Shown here: piece by piece, positions 9,555-19,108 of the stretch
Layout of the letters: each line of letters begins with the position of its first letter
Numbering within the stretch: the stretch's first letter is position 1
Source: Stenotrophomonas maltophilia
GTDB lineage: Bacteria > Pseudomonadota > Gammaproteobacteria > Xanthomonadales > Xanthomonadaceae
Direction: 5' to 3'
NCBI RefSeq assembly: GCF_004684085.1
Contig: NZ_SRHZ01000033.1
Location: 1-64,000 of the forward strand
DNA length: 64,000 nt
Notes under the pieces: generated by a model
What the model was told of the DNA's origin: nothing
What the model saw: only the letters and a program-made list of their open reading frames with translations
Database searches by the model: none
Made by a program: the position numbers and the translations under genes

Positions 9555-11345
9555 ATGTCCGCTTACAAGATCACCGAACACAAGTACGACATGGTCGTGG
9601 TGGGCGCCGGCGGTGCCGGCCTGCGCGCCACGTTCGGCCTGGCCGCCAAGGGCCTGCAGACCGTGTGCCTGACCAAGGTCTTCCCGACCCGCTCGCACAC
9701 CGTCGCCGCCCAGGGCGGTATCTCCGCCGCGCTCGGCAACATGGGCGAGGACGACTGGCGCTACCACTTCTTCGACACCATCAAGGGTTCGGACTGGCTG
9801 GGCGACCAGGACGCCATCGAGTACATGTGCCGTGAGGCCATTCCGGCCATCATCGAACTCGAACACTACGGCGTGCCGTTCTCGCGTACCGCCGAAGGCA
9901 AGATCTACCAGCGTCCGTTCGGTGGCATGACCACCCAGTACGGCGAAGGCCCGGCGGCGCAGCGTACCTGCGCGGCGGCCGACCGTACCGGCCACGCGAT
10001 GCTGCATACCCTGTACCAGCAGTCGCTGAAGCACGACGCGCGCTTCATGATCGAGTACTTCGCACTCGACCTGATCTTCGATGACGAAGGTGCCTGCCGC
10101 GGCGTACTGGCGCTGGACATGTCCGATGGCACGCTGCACCTGTTCCGCGCCCAGGGCGTGGTACTGGCCACCGGCGGTTACGGCCGTGCCTACTTCAGCG
10201 CTACCTCGGCGCACACCTGCACCGGCGACGGTGGTGGCCTGGCCATGCGTGCCGGTATCGCCATGCAGGACATGGAGTTCGTGCAGTTCCACCCGACCGG
10301 CATCTACGGCGCCGGCTGCCTGATCACCGAGGGTGTCCGCGGTGAAGGTGGCATCCTGCGCAACAGCAGTGGCGAGCGCTTCATGGAGCGCTACGCACCG
10401 CACTACAAGGATCTGGCTTCGCGCGACGTGGTCAGCCGTTCGATGACCATCGAGATCCGCGAAGGCCGCGGCGTCGGCGAGCACAAGGACCACATCCTGC
10501 TCGACCTGACCCACCTCGGCCCGGGCGTGATCGACGACAAGCTGCCGGGCATCGCTGAAAGCGCCCGCATCTTCGCCGGCGTCGACGTGCACAAGCAGCC
10601 GATCCCGGTCATCCCGACCGTGCACTACAACATGGGCGGCATTCCGACCAACTACCACGGCGAAGTCGTCCGCAAGGATGGCGACAACCCCGACGCGGTG
10701 ATCCCGGGCCTGTACGCGATCGGCGAAGCCGCCTGCGTGTCGGTGCACGGTGCCAACCGCCTGGGTTCGAACTCGCTGCTGGATCTGGTGGTGTTCGGTC
10801 GTGCGGTGGCCAACCGCTGCGCCGAGACCATCAAGCCGGGCGCGTCGCACAAGCCGCTGGCGTCTGATGCCTGCGACAAGGCACTGGGGCTGCTGGACAA
10901 GCTGCGCCACGCCAACGGCGACACCCCGACCTCGGTCATCCGCGATCGCATGCAGCGCACCATGCAGGCCGACGCGGCGGTCTTCCGCACCAGCCAGACG
11001 CTGAAGGAAGGCTGCGAGAAGATGGACAAGATCTTCGACTCGTTCCAGGACGTGAAGGTCTCCGACCGTTCGCTGGTGTGGAACTCGGACCTGATCGAGA
11101 CCTACGAGCTGAACAACCTGCTGCTGAACGCGGTGGCGACGATCAACTCGGCCGAACAGCGCAAGGAAAGCCGCGGCGCGCATGCGCACGAGGACTTCCC
11201 GGACCGCGATGACGTCAACTGGCAGAAGCACACCCTGGTCAGCGTCGACGAGAAGGGCAAGTGCAGCTTCGACTACCGTCCGGTGCACATGTACACGTTG
11301 ACTGATGACGTGTCCGTAGTGCCGCCGAAGCCGCGCGTGTACTGA
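9555..11345 (+). CDS. sdhA: Succinate dehydrogenase flavoprotein subunit
   Basis: Catalytic subunit of complex II, oxidising succinate to fumarate on the inner face of the membrane. The 596-aa length is normal. Visible features: the FAD dinucleotide fold [11 protein letters not shown] near residue 15, the histidine that takes covalent FAD in [11 protein letters not shown] near residue 45, the active-site stretch [15 protein letters not shown] near 245, and [14 protein letters not shown] near 400. SdhAF4 upstream and SdhE downstream are the factors expected to support its flavinylation and protection. Confidence 0.98.
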   Translation: MSAYKITEHKYDMVVVGAGGAGLRATFGLAAKGLQTVCLTKVFPTRSHTVAAQGGISAALGNMGEDDWRYHFFDTIKGSDWLGDQDAIEYMCREAIPAIIELEHYGVPFSRTAEGKIYQRPFGGMTTQYGEGPAAQRTCAAADRTGHAMLHTLYQQSLKHDARFMIEYFALDLIFDDEGACRGVLALDMSDGTLHLFRAQGVVLATGGYGRAYFSATSAHTCTGDGGGLAMRAGIAMQDMEFVQFHPTGIYGAGCLITEGVRGEGGILRNSSGERFMERYAPHYKDLASRDVVSRSMTIEIREGRGVGEHKDHILLDLTHLGPGVIDDKLPGIAESARIFAGVDVHKQPIPVIPTVHYNMGGIPTNYHGEVVRKDGDNPDAVIPGLYAIGEAACVSVHGANRLGSNSLLDLVVFGRAVANRCAETIKPGASHKPLASDACDKALGLLDKLRHANGDTPTSVIRDRMQRTMQADAAVFRTSQTLKEGCEKMDKIFDSFQDVKVSDRSLVWNSDLIETYELNNLLLNAVATINSAEQRKESRGAHAHEDFPDRDDVNWQKHTLVSVDEKGKCSFDYRPVHMYTLTDDVSVVPPKPRVY

Positions 11346-11411
11346 TCCGACCCCGCCTACCATGCAATCCGCGCCCAAGGGCGCGGGCCGCCTGAGCCAA
11401 CGAGAGCAGCC

Positions 11412-12197
11412 ATGGCCGAGTTTTCACTCCCCAAGAATTCCAAGATCACGAAGGGCAAGCACTTCCCCGTCAAGAACGGCGGCAAGAACGTGCGCACCTT
11501 CAAGATCTACCGCTGGAGTCCGGACGACGACAGCAACCCGCGCACCGATACCTATGAAGTCGATCTGGACGCCTGTGGCCCGATGGTCCTGGACGCCCTG
11601 ATCAAGATCAAGAACGAGATCGACCCGACCCTGACCTTCCGCCGCTCCTGCCGCGAAGGTATCTGTGGTTCGTGCGCGATGAACATCGACGGCACCAACA
11701 CCCTGGCCTGCACCCGAGCCATCTCGGACTGCGGCAAGAAGGAAGTGCCGATCTACCCGCTGCCGCACATGAACGTGGTCAAGGATCTGGTTCCGGACCT
11801 GACCCACTTCTACGCGCAGTACGCCTCGATCAAGCCGTGGATCCGCACGCAGACCCCGGCACCGCCGGACCGTGAGCGCCTGCAGTCGCCGGAAGACCGC
11901 AAGAAGCTGGACGGCCTGTACGAGTGCATCCTGTGCGCCTGCTGCTCGACCAGCTGCCCGAGCTACTGGTGGAACGGCGAGCGTTACCTGGGCCCGGCGA
12001 TCCTGCTGCAGGCCTACCGCTGGATCATCGACTCGCGCGATGAAGACACCGGTGCGCGCCTGGACGATCTGGAAGATCCGTTCAAGCTTTACCGCTGCCA
12101 CACCATCATGAACTGCGCCCGGACCTGCCCGAAGGGCCTGAACCCGGCGCTGGCGATCGCCGAGATCAAGAAGCTGATGATGGAACGCCGCGCCTGA
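11412..12197 (+). CDS. sdhB: Succinate dehydrogenase iron-sulfur subunit
   Basis: Electron-transfer subunit linking SdhA to the membrane anchors. The protein is 261 aa. The plant-type [2Fe-2S] site is [15 protein letters not shown] with a later Cys in TLACT. The bacterial ferredoxin-type cysteines are [13 protein letters not shown] and [11 protein letters not shown], supplying the [4Fe-4S] and [3Fe-4S] clusters. It lies 66 bp after sdhA. Two SMAG palindromes follow before sdhE. Confidence 0.98.
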   Translation: MAEFSLPKNSKITKGKHFPVKNGGKNVRTFKIYRWSPDDDSNPRTDTYEVDLDACGPMVLDALIKIKNEIDPTLTFRRSCREGICGSCAMNIDGTNTLACTRAISDCGKKEVPIYPLPHMNVVKDLVPDLTHFYAQYASIKPWIRTQTPAPPDRERLQSPEDRKKLDGLYECILCACCSTSCPSYWWNGERYLGPAILLQAYRWIIDSRDEDTGARLDDLEDPFKLYRCHTIMNCARTCPKGLNPALAIAEIKKLMMERRA

Positions 12198-12216
12198 TCG
12201 GGTCTGGCTGTACCCG

Positions 12217-12274
12217 GTAGAGCCACGCCAAGCGTGGCTGTGCCATCCCAGTAGAGCCACGCCATGCGTGGCTT
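12217..12274 (+). repeat. Two tandem SMAG-type GTAG palindromes between sdhB and sdhE
   Basis: GTAGAGCCACGCC followed by AAGCGTGGCTG at 12217-12240, and the same element with ATGCGTGGCTT at 12251-12274. Both can form short stems in the sdh mRNA between sdhB and sdhE, so they may affect mRNA stability or downstream expression. The hairpins are seen; the effect is inferred. Confidence 0.8.
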
Positions 12275-12295
12275 TGCTGTATCTGGAGAAACACG

Positions 12296-12544
12296 ATGGA
12301 AGAAGACGTTCTGCTGAAGAAGCTGCGCTGGCGTTGCCGCCGCGGCATGCGCGAACTGGACCAGCTGTTCGGTCGCTACCTGGACCGCGAGTGGAGTGGT
12401 GCGCCGACCGAAGAGCGCGAAGTTTTCCTGTTCCTGCTCGACTGCGAAGACGATAAGTTGTGGCGCTGGTTCATGGGCTATGAGGCCTGTCCGCATGCGC
12501 ACGCGATCCCCCTCATGCAGAAGATCCTCGCCCTCAAGCCTTGA
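12296..12544 (+). CDS. sdhE: FAD assembly factor SdhE (YgfY family)
   Basis: Small (82 aa) cytoplasmic protein that promotes covalent flavinylation of SdhA. The family motif R-G-x-x-E-x-D is present as RGMRELD near residues 16-22, followed by an all-helical acidic protein with WRWFMGYE. It directly follows sdhB. A YgfX-like frame overlaps its end, matching the ygfY-ygfX pair known in E. coli. Confidence 0.95.
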   Translation: MEEDVLLKKLRWRCRRGMRELDQLFGRYLDREWSGAPTEEREVFLFLLDCEDDKLWRWFMGYEACPHAHAIPLMQKILALKP

Positions 12545-12944
12545 GTGGCGGCCATCGCGGCTGCAGGCTGCCGCTCAGCTGGCGGTGCTGCTGGCCACGC
12601 CCTGGCTCTTGCGCGCGACCGAGTTGCCGCCGCGCCTGCTGATGCCCGCAGTGCTGCTGGCCTGGGGCATCGGCGTGGCCGAGCTGGTATGGCGTCAGCG
12701 CAGGCCGCGCGTGCAGGTGCTTCTGCCGGCGCCGCCCGAGCCGTTGCAGGTGGCCGGGCAGGACGTGGAGGTGCCACAGCTGGTAGTGCGTGGGCCCTGG
12801 CTGCTGTTGCTCTGGCGTGAGGACCGGCGCCGCAGGCGCCTGCTGTTCTGGCCGGATGTGCTCGATCCCGGGCAGCGACGTGAACTGCGTCTGGCCGTGG
12901 CTGCACGTGCCGTTTCCCGTCGGCCCCGTACGATGGCACCATAA
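12495..12944 (+). CDS. YgfX/CptA-like small membrane protein
   Basis: About 130-150 aa. Two closely spaced hydrophobic helices ([17 protein letters not shown] and [19 protein letters not shown]) are followed by a basic soluble tail containing [19 protein letters not shown] and RRELRLAV, the pattern of YgfX proteins. YgfX is the usual partner gene of sdhE/ygfY and in E. coli is described as a cytoskeleton-affecting toxin (CptA). The family-like sequence begins at LEWRPSRL (about 12540), where no standard start exists in frame, so I give the nearest upstream ATG at 12495, overlapping sdhE by 50 bp. The start is uncertain; a toxin role here is unproven. Confidence 0.65.
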   Translation: MRTRSPSCRRSSPSSLEWRPSRLQAAAQLAVLLATPWLLRATELPPRLLMPAVLLAWGIGVAELVWRQRRPRVQVLLPAPPEPLQVAGQDVEVPQLVVRGPWLLLLWREDRRRRRLLFWPDVLDPGQRRELRLAVAARAVSRRPRTMAP

Positions 12945-12967
12945 GCTGAATTGACTGGCGTGCCTGC

Positions 12968-14209
12968 ATGTTCAAACCCCTTCCCGTAGCGATTGGCCTG
13001 CGTTACCTGCGCGCCAAGCGCCGCAACGGCTTCATCTCCTTCATCTCGATGGCATCGATCCTGGGCATCGCGCTCGGCGTCACGGTGCTGATCACCACGT
13101 TGGCGGTGATGAGCGGTTTCCAGAAGGAAATCCGCAGCCGCCTGCTGCAGATGACGGCCCATACCACCATCAGCCGCGACGGCGAGCCGATGCCGGACTG
13201 GATGCGGGTGGTCGACGTGGCCAGCAAGGACCCGCGCGTGGCCGGAGCCGCGCCGTACATCGAGATCCAGTCGATGATCAGCGGTCCGCGTGTGCAGGGG
13301 GCGATCATCCAGGGCATCGACCCGGCGCTTGAGCCGAAGGTGTCGGTGATCGACAAGAAGGTCACCAAGGGCAGCTACGACAGCCTCAAGCCGGGCAGCT
13401 TCAACCTGCTGCTGGGCAAGGAACTGGCGATCTGGCTCGGTGTGGACGTGGGCGACCAGGTGCTGGTGACCTTCGCCGAAGTGCAGGGTACGCCTGCCGG
13501 CGCGGTGCCACGGATGAAACGCTTCACCGTCAGCGGCCTCTTCGAGGCTGGCTACAACGAGGTTGACCGAGGTGTCGGCTTCGCCAACATGAAGGACCTG
13601 GAGCGCGTACTGCGTTCCGATGGCGCTACCGGCGTGCGCCTGAAACTGCACGATATGGACCGCTCCTTGGAAGTGGGCGTGGACCTGGCACAGAACCTCG
13701 GCGGCGCCTACCGCGTGAGCGACTGGACCCAGCAGAACGCCAACCTCTACCACTCGCTGCGCATGGAAAAAGTGGTGATGGGCATCCTGTTGTCGCTGAT
13801 CATCGCCATGGGCGCCTTCAACCTGGTGTCCTCGCAGGTGATGCTGGTCACAGACAAGCAGGCCGACATCGCCATCCTGCGCACGCTCGGCCTGACCCCG
13901 GGCGGAGTGATGCAGGTGTTCATGGTGCAGGGCTCGCTGATCGGCATCTTCGGCACCCTGGCTGGCCTGATCGGCGGTATCACCCTCACCCTCAACCTGG
14001 AACGCATTCTTGGCGCCATCGAGAGCGTGTTCAACGTCAAGCTGATGCCGGAGGATGTCTACTACATCACCGGCCTGCCGACCGACATGCAGACCGGCGA
14101 CGTGGTGGCGATCACCGTGGTCGCGCTGCTGATGAGCTTCCTGGCCACCCTGTATCCCGCCTGGCGGGCAGCACGCACCCAGCCGGCGGAGGCCCTGCGC
14201 TATGAATAA
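12968..14209 (+). CDS. lolC: Lipoprotein-releasing ABC transporter permease (LolC/LolE/LolF family)
   Basis: Inner-membrane permease that extracts outer-membrane lipoproteins and hands them to LolA. The 413-aa protein has one N-terminal membrane helix after the conserved [17 protein letters not shown], a large periplasmic MacB-like domain, and three C-terminal helices (FtsX fold). It overlaps lolD by eight bases. No second permease gene is adjacent; some proteobacteria use a single permease (LolF) as a homodimer, so this could be LolF rather than LolC. Confidence 0.9.
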   Translation: MFKPLPVAIGLRYLRAKRRNGFISFISMASILGIALGVTVLITTLAVMSGFQKEIRSRLLQMTAHTTISRDGEPMPDWMRVVDVASKDPRVAGAAPYIEIQSMISGPRVQGAIIQGIDPALEPKVSVIDKKVTKGSYDSLKPGSFNLLLGKELAIWLGVDVGDQVLVTFAEVQGTPAGAVPRMKRFTVSGLFEAGYNEVDRGVGFANMKDLERVLRSDGATGVRLKLHDMDRSLEVGVDLAQNLGGAYRVSDWTQQNANLYHSLRMEKVVMGILLSLIIAMGAFNLVSSQVMLVTDKQADIAILRTLGLTPGGVMQVFMVQGSLIGIFGTLAGLIGGITLTLNLERILGAIESVFNVKLMPEDVYYITGLPTDMQTGDVVAITVVALLMSFLATLYPAWRAARTQPAEALRYE

Positions 14210-14915
14210 GGTCTTCAATCGCGGCGATGAAGTGATCCGTGCCGAAGCGCTTGGCAAAACCTATGCCGAAGGTCGCATGCAGACCCCGGTGTTCGATGGA
14301 CTTGACCTGACCGTGACCGCTGGCGAGACGGTGGCGATCATCGGTGCCTCCGGTGCCGGCAAGAGCACGTTGCTGCACCTGCTGGGCGGGCTGGATACTC
14401 CGACCGCCGGCGAGGTCTACGTGACCGGCCAGCGCATGTCGACGCTGTCGGACACCGCGCGTGGCCTGCTGCGCAACCAGGCGCTGGGCTTCGTCTACCA
14501 GTTCCATCACCTGCTGCCGGAGTTCACGGCGCTGGAAAACGTGATGATGCCGGTGCTGCTGGCTGGAACCGCAGTGGCCGAAGCGAGCAGCCGGGCCACC
14601 ACGCTGCTGGAAGCGGTCGGCCTCGGCCACCGCCTGGACCACAAGCCAGGCGAGCTGTCCGGTGGCGAGCGCCAGCGTGCGGCGGTGGCGCGTGCGCTGG
14701 TCAATCATCCGGCCTGCGTGCTCGGTGACGAGCCGACCGGCAACCTGGATGACCGCACGGCTGCAACGGTGTTCGAGCTGATGCTGGAACTGAATCGTGC
14801 GCGTCATACCAGCCTGGTGCTGGTGACCCATGACCGCAGCCTGGCGCGCCGCCTGGACCGCGTGCTGGAACTGCGCGAAGGGCGCCTGCACGCACTGGCC
14901 CACGCCGACGTCTGA
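14202..14915 (+). CDS. lolD: Lipoprotein-releasing ABC transporter ATPase
   Basis: ATPase that powers lipoprotein release together with the permease just upstream. The 237-aa protein shows Walker [10 protein letters not shown] near residue 48, signature [15 protein letters not shown] near 152, Walker [14 protein letters not shown] and the H-loop LVTHD. The [17 protein letters not shown] region is characteristic of LolD. It shares an eight-base overlap with lolC/F, so the two are co-translated. Confidence 0.95.
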   Translation: MNKVFNRGDEVIRAEALGKTYAEGRMQTPVFDGLDLTVTAGETVAIIGASGAGKSTLLHLLGGLDTPTAGEVYVTGQRMSTLSDTARGLLRNQALGFVYQFHHLLPEFTALENVMMPVLLAGTAVAEASSRATTLLEAVGLGHRLDHKPGELSGGERQRAAVARALVNHPACVLGDEPTGNLDDRTAATVFELMLELNRARHTSLVLVTHDRSLARRLDRVLELREGRLHALAHADV

Positions 14916-14933
14916 GGCGCTGGTCTGGCTCTG

Positions 14934-15046
14934 GTAGATGCCGACCCTGGTCGGCTGTTCTTGTAGGGCAAGCGCCAACCAAGGTTGGCGACTACCGGAA
15001 TCCGGAGCCTTGGGTCTGCTTTGGTAGAGGTCGACCTTGGTCGACC
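14934..15046. repeat. Cluster of three SMAG-type palindromes after lolD
   Basis: GTAG-headed palindromes lie at 14934-14956 (arms around CCGACC/GGTCGG), 14963-14995 (GCCAACC/GGTTGGC, ending ACTAC) and 15024-15046 (GGTCGACC/GGTCGACC). They fill the 221-bp gap between lolD and the DUF6491 gene together with otherwise unremarkable sequence. Confidence 0.75.
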
Positions 15047-15136
15047 GCCGACCGGCGCCTGAATGGGGCTGCGGATCGTCGCGCCAGCGTTGCCAGCCCA
15101 GGCGCATGATGGCGACAGTTCCCCGAGGAGATCGCC

Positions 15137-15586
15137 ATGAAGACCCCGATCCTGATGGCTGGACTCTGCCTGGCGCTGGCCGCCTGTGCGACCACCGGTC
15201 GGCTCAGCACTGCCGAGAAGCTTGACCTTTACCGTGCCCACGCCGGTGCGGCGCAGAACGACATGCAGTTCTTCGGCAGCCTCAATGGCTGGACCGAACT
15301 GGGTGACAGTGCGCTGGCGGTATGGACGCGTCCCAGCGAGGCCTACCTGCTGGAGTTGAGAGGCCCCTGCCAGGACCTGCCGTATGCCACCGCCATCGGC
15401 CTGACCAGCCAGATGAACCGGGTTTCTGCGCGTTTCGACAAAGTGCTGGTCCGCGACCCTACCGGCGGCCCGCGCCTGCCGTGCTTCATCGACAGCATCC
15501 GCAAGCTGGACGTGAAGGCGCTGCGCGCCTCCGAGCAGGAGCTGCGCCAGGCGCAGGTGCAGGAGCGCGAGGAAAACGCGAAATAG
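15137..15586 (+). CDS. DUF6491-type lipoprotein, function unknown
   Basis: A 149-aa predicted lipoprotein. The lipobox is LALAACAT, with the acylated Cys at about residue 17. The short mature part contains WTRPSEAYLLELRGPCQDL, a pattern I associate with a conserved Xanthomonadaceae family (DUF6491), and ends in a charged helix. Two further cysteines (about residues 77 and 117) could form a disulfide. ATG 15137 is preceded by GAGGAGATCGCC, a good ribosome site. The gene stands alone between repeat clusters. Confidence 0.75.
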   Translation: MKTPILMAGLCLALAACATTGRLSTAEKLDLYRAHAGAAQNDMQFFGSLNGWTELGDSALAVWTRPSEAYLLELRGPCQDLPYATAIGLTSQMNRVSARFDKVLVRDPTGGPRLPCFIDSIRKLDVKALRASEQELRQAQVQEREENAK

Positions 15587-15590
15587 CGTG

Positions 15591-15653
15591 GTAGTGCCGG
15601 CCGCTGGCCGGCATCGCGCAGATGCCAGGTTGCCGGCCAGCGGCCGGCACTAC
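15591..15653. repeat. Facing pair of SMAG palindromes, likely bidirectional terminator
   Basis: GTAGTGCCGGCC...GGCCGGCAT at 15591-15614 faces its inverse at 15631-15653 (TGCCGGCC...GGCCGGCACTAC). The pair lies exactly between the convergent DUF6491 and yggX genes and can form one long stem. A bidirectional terminator role is inferred from position. Confidence 0.8.
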
Positions 15654-15660
15654 CTGTGCG

Positions 15661-15930
15661 TCAGGCTTCCGGAGTGAAGCCAGCCGGCTTTTCCGCGTCC
15701 TTCTCGAACAGGAACTTGACCAGTTCGCCTTCAAGGAACGCGCGATGTTCCGGCGTGCGCGGCGACAGGCGGTTTTCGTTGATCAGCATGGTCTGGTGTG
15801 CGAGCCACGCAGCCCAGGCCTGCTTGCCGATGTTGTTGAAGATGCGCTGGCCGAGCTCGCCGGGGTAGGGCACGAAGTCCAGGCCCTCGGCATCGCGTTG
15901 TTCGTACTGGCAGAAGACGGTTCGGGGCAT
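15661..15930 (-). CDS. yggX: Probable Fe(2+)-trafficking / oxidative damage protection protein YggX
   Basis: An 89-aa cytoplasmic protein beginning [19 protein letters not shown], with the conserved single Cys7 and [22 protein letters not shown] typical of YggX. Family members protect Fe-S enzymes from oxidation and are linked to iron handling. It starts at ATG 15930, five bases after the mutY stop. The mutY-yggX pairing is widespread in gammaproteobacteria and fits, since MutY carries an Fe-S cluster. Confidence 0.95.
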   Translation of the reverse strand: MPRTVFCQYEQRDAEGLDFVPYPGELGQRIFNNIGKQAWAAWLAHQTMLINENRLSPRTPEHRAFLEGELVKFLFEKDAEKPAGFTPEA

Positions 15931-15935
15931 GGCAC

Positions 15936-17060
15936 TCACTCGTGGTTGCGGGGTTTCTTGGAAGTTCGTTTCGACGTCTTGATCGTGGCGCCGTCGAGCA
16001 GTTTGCGGATCGGCGCCGGCAGGCCCAGTGCGGGCAGCTCGTCGGCGGCGACCCAGCGCAGCGTGGGCTCTTCCACGCGCAGACCGTGCACCTGGCGCGA
16101 CAGTACCTGAAGGTGCAGCTTGTAGTGGCTGAAGGTGTGTTGCAGTACCGGCAGCTCTTCGGCATCTTCCAGCGAGCCGTCGACATGGGCATCGAACCAG
16201 TCCTGCAGCACGCTGCCGGCGTCTGCCTGCGGCAGCGTCCACAGCTGCGCCCAGATGCCGGTGTCGGGCCGCTTCTGCAGCAGCACGCGCTGCTGGGCGT
16301 CGCGCAGCAGCAGGGCCACTGCTTCGCGCTCGGGCAGGGTCTTGCTGGGCTTGGGCGTGGGTAGTTCAGCGGTGCGGCCTTCGCTGCGTGCCACGCAGTC
16401 GTCCTGCAGCGGGCAGATCACGCAGGCGGGTTTGGCGCGGCTGCACACCGTTGCGCCCAGGTCCATCTGTGCCTGGGTGTAGTCGGCCATGCGGCCGTTG
16501 GGCACCCGTGCCACATGCGCCTCGGCGATCACCCACAGCTGCTTCTCGATGGCCGGCAGGCCGGGAAAGCCGTCGATGCCGTGGTAGCGGCTGAGCACGC
16601 GCTTGACGTTGCCATCGAGGATCGCGAACGGGTCGTTCCAGGCCTGGCTGAGGATCGCGCCAGCGGTGCTGCGGCCGATGCCGGGCAGCGCGTGCAACGC
16701 GTCGAAATCACGCGGCAGGTCGCCGCCGTGCAGTTCCACGCAGCGCTTTGCAGCGGCATGCAGGTTGCGTGCGCGGGCGTAGTAGCCGAGCCCGGCCCAC
16801 TGCGCCATCACCGCGTCATTGCTGGCAGCGGCGAGGTCGGGCAGGGTCGGGAAGTGCTGCAGGAACCGCTGGAAATACGGGATGACCGTGGCCACCTGGG
16901 TCTGCTGCAGCATGATTTCCGACAACCACACACGGTAGGGGCTGCGCGGGTGCTGCCAGGGCAGGTCGTGGCGGCCGTGGTCGTCGAACCAGTGCAGCAG
17001 GCGGGCGACGAAGCCGTCTTCCTGGGTAGTGCTGGCGCTGGCGTGCGGCTGGCGGGGCAT
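15936..17060 (-). CDS. mutY: A/G-specific adenine DNA glycosylase
   Basis: Removes adenine mispaired with 8-oxoguanine. The 374-aa protein starts at ATG 17060 ([10 protein letters not shown]). It has the catalytic glutamate in [13 protein letters not shown], the helix-hairpin-helix [13 protein letters not shown] with catalytic Asp in [13 protein letters not shown], the [4Fe-4S] loop C-x6-C-x2-C-x5-C as [17 protein letters not shown], and a C-terminal NUDIX-like 8-oxoG recognition domain. The open frame upstream of 17060 runs through a SMAG repeat and is not family-like. Operon with yggX. Confidence 0.96.
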   Translation of the reverse strand: MPRQPHASASTTQEDGFVARLLHWFDDHGRHDLPWQHPRSPYRVWLSEIMLQQTQVATVIPYFQRFLQHFPTLPDLAAASNDAVMAQWAGLGYYARARNLHAAAKRCVELHGGDLPRDFDALHALPGIGRSTAGAILSQAWNDPFAILDGNVKRVLSRYHGIDGFPGLPAIEKQLWVIAEAHVARVPNGRMADYTQAQMDLGATVCSRAKPACVICPLQDDCVARSEGRTAELPTPKPSKTLPEREAVALLLRDAQQRVLLQKRPDTGIWAQLWTLPQADAGSVLQDWFDAHVDGSLEDAEELPVLQHTFSHYKLHLQVLSRQVHGLRVEEPTLRWVAADELPALGLPAPIRKLLDGATIKTSKRTSKKPRNHE

Positions 17061-17146
17061 CGGTGTTCCGGAGGTGGGCAGCCACCCAAGGGGGGCTCTA
17101 CTGTGGTGGGTGCCGCCGCGATAAACCCCGCGCGGCCCGGAGCGCA

Positions 17147-17170
17147 GTAGAGCCACGCCATGCGTGGCTG
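17147..17170 (+). repeat. SMAG-type GTAG palindrome
   Basis: GTAGAGCCACGCC followed by ATGCGTGGCTG, the same sequence type as at 12251-12274. It ends ten bases before the ftsY stop and may terminate the ftsY transcript. Confidence 0.8.
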
Positions 17171-17179
17171 CACGGTGTA

Positions 17180-18511
17180 TCAGCCGCCCAGCGCTTCGGG
17201 CAGCAGGGCATCGACGAAGGCTTCCGGATCGAATACGCGCAGGTCTTCCGGGCGCTCGCCGATGCCGGCGAAGCGGATCGGAATGCCGAATTCGCGGGCC
17301 AGCGCGAACACCACGCCACCCTTGGCGGTGCCGTCCAGCTTGGTCACCACCAGGCCGGTCACGTTCACCGCCGCATTGAACTGGCGCAGCTGCGACAACG
17401 CGTTCTGGCCGGTGGTGCCGTCGATCACCATCAGCACTTCGTGCGGTGCGGTGGGGTCGATCTTGCCGAGCACACGGCGGATCTTGCCCAGCTCGTTCAT
17501 CAGGCCGGACTGGGTGTGCAGGCGGCCGGCGGTGTCGGCGATCAGCACGGAAGTGCCGCGCGCCTTGCCGGCCTGCAGTGCGTCGAACGCTACCGAAGCG
17601 GCATCGGCATTCTGGCCTTGTGCGACCACGGCCACGCCATTGCGCTCGCCCCAGGCTTGCAGCTGGGCCACGGCGGCGGCACGGAAGGTGTCACCGGCGG
17701 CCAGCATCAGGCTGTGGCCTTCATCTTTGAAGCGCTTGGCCAGCTTGCCGATGGTGGTGGTCTTGCCGACGCCGTTGACGCCGACGGTCAGCACCACGAA
17801 GGGCTTGGCGTTGCGGTCGATCACCAGCGGCTTGGCCACCGGCTGCAGGATCGCGATCAGCTCGGCACGCAGCGCCGACAGCAGTGCGTTGGCGTCGACG
17901 AATTCACGCGCCTTCATGCGCTTGCGCAGGCCTTCGACCAGATCGGTGGTGGCACCCACGCCGACGTCGGCGGTGATCAGTGCGGTTTCCAGTTCGTCCA
18001 GCAGGTCGTCGTCGAGCTTGGGGTTGCGCGAGAACAGGCCGCCAAAGCTGCGCGCGATGACACTGTTGCGCAGGCGCTCGCGCCAGCCGGGCTTGCCGGC
18101 GGGGGCTGGAATGGCATCGACCGAGGCGGCGGCCGGCAGATCGTCAGTGACCGGTGCCGGTGCCGGGGTGGGCTCAGCCAGCGGTGCGGGTGTCGGTTCG
18201 ATGGCCGGGGTCGCGACGGGGGCGACGTCGATCTGCGCCGCCGGCGCTGGAGCGATCGGCGCCGGAGCTGCCGGAATCTGTGCTATCGGAGCCGGAACCA
18301 CCGGAATGGGCTCGACGGCGACCGGAGCGATCGTCGGCGGCTCGACGGTAGCAGGCGCAGCCGGAGGCGCTGCTGGGACCGGCTCCTTGTCCTCGGCCGG
18401 CGCGGCCGACGGGAACGCCGCCGCCAGCTCTTCAGCCGAGTAGTGCTGGGTCTTGGGTGCCTCCGTGGTGGGGGCATCCTGGGGCTTCTTGCGGCGGAAA
18501 AAACTGAGCAT
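17180..18511 (-). CDS. ftsY: Signal recognition particle receptor FtsY
   Basis: SRP receptor GTPase for co-translational insertion of membrane proteins. The 443-aa protein starts at ATG 18511 (MLSFFRRKKPQDAP). Residues 1 to about 145 are a low-complexity Ala/Pro/Glu A-domain. The NG domain follows: GVNGVGKTTTIGKLAKRF (G1) near residue 245, DTAGRLHTQSGLMNEL (G3), TKLDGTAKGGVVF (G4) and GIGERPEDLRVFD at the end. The Pro/Ala-rich linker is long, as is common in Xanthomonadaceae. Confidence 0.97.
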   Translation of the reverse strand: MLSFFRRKKPQDAPTTEAPKTQHYSAEELAAAFPSAAPAEDKEPVPAAPPAAPATVEPPTIAPVAVEPIPVVPAPIAQIPAAPAPIAPAPAAQIDVAPVATPAIEPTPAPLAEPTPAPAPVTDDLPAAASVDAIPAPAGKPGWRERLRNSVIARSFGGLFSRNPKLDDDLLDELETALITADVGVGATTDLVEGLRKRMKAREFVDANALLSALRAELIAILQPVAKPLVIDRNAKPFVVLTVGVNGVGKTTTIGKLAKRFKDEGHSLMLAAGDTFRAAAVAQLQAWGERNGVAVVAQGQNADAASVAFDALQAGKARGTSVLIADTAGRLHTQSGLMNELGKIRRVLGKIDPTAPHEVLMVIDGTTGQNALSQLRQFNAAVNVTGLVVTKLDGTAKGGVVFALAREFGIPIRFAGIGERPEDLRVFDPEAFVDALLPEALGG

Positions 18512-18640
18512 TGGCAAAAGGCGCTGAAATCAGAGGGATATGCTACCACTCGGGCCTGTCGGGCCGATGTGGACTCAAGGTCGCGGCCCGCCGGCCGTTA
18601 ACCGGTCCGAAGGGCTGCGCAGTGCGGCCCGGAGACCGCC

Positions 18641-18940
18641 ATGAACGACGTGATGGGAATCGCCCTCGGCGGGATGCGTGCGGCCCAGCAGGGCGTGCAG
18701 GTGGCCGCGCACAACGTGGCCAATCTGGCGACCGCCGATGCCCAGCGCCTGCAGTTGCAGCGCGGTGCCGCTGAGCAGGGTGGGATGCAGGCCTCGCTGA
18801 TTCCCGCCGGTGCCGATGCCGCCGCGCCGCTGGGTGATCTGCTGGCGGCGAAAGCCGAGGTGGTGGCCTTCGCCGCCAATGCCGCGGTGATTCGTCGCCA
18901 GGACCAGATGCTGGGCTCGCTGCTGGATCGCGAAGCCTGA
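18641..18940 (+). CDS. Minimal flagellar rod/hook-like protein, isolated
   Basis: A 99-aa protein. Residues 8-36 (ALGGMRAAQQGVQVAAHNVA and following) resemble the N-terminal rod/hook motif of FlgB/FlgC/FlgE-type proteins. The last 30 residues (from LLAAKAEVVAFAANAAVIRR to DQMLGSLLDREA) resemble their C-terminal helical motif. The middle domain of true rod proteins is nearly absent. No flagellar gene lies nearby. It could be a conserved mini-protein that forms the coiled pairing of the D0 helices, or a decayed or internally deleted rod gene. It is intact, with ATG 18641 and an upstream GGAG. Function unknown. Confidence 0.6.
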   Translation: MNDVMGIALGGMRAAQQGVQVAAHNVANLATADAQRLQLQRGAAEQGGMQASLIPAGADAAAPLGDLLAAKAEVVAFAANAAVIRRQDQMLGSLLDREA

Positions 18941-18950
18941 GTCCCCTCGG

Positions 18951-19070
18951 CAGGTGCCAACCGCCGCCGTTGGTGGATGCCAACCTTGGTTGGCACGCTC
19001 GACCCGCCCTGGTAGGTGCCAACCTTGGTTGGCACGCTTTTTGGGCGCCAACCAAGGTTGGCCTCCACCA
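18951..19070. repeat. SMAG repeat cluster (GCCAACC/GGTTGGC arms)
   Basis: Three related palindromes lie at about 18975-18997, 19012-19036 (GTAGGTGCCAACC...GGTTGGCACG) and 19041-19066 (inverse orientation). They fill the gap between the rod-like gene (+) and the htpG stop (-), which are convergent, so a two-way terminator role is plausible. Confidence 0.75.
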
Positions 19071-19108
19071 GAGCACCGTCAGGCCATGCCCGGCGACCAC
19101 CCTGTCGA

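Noticed and set aside
9480..11378. 632-codon frame antisense to sdhA and sdhD
   Set aside because: Shadow of sdhA; no recognisable protein features.
18951..19070. Regular short repeats resembling a CRISPR array
   Set aside because: The units are palindromic SMAG elements with irregular spacing and no unique spacers; no cas genes nearby.
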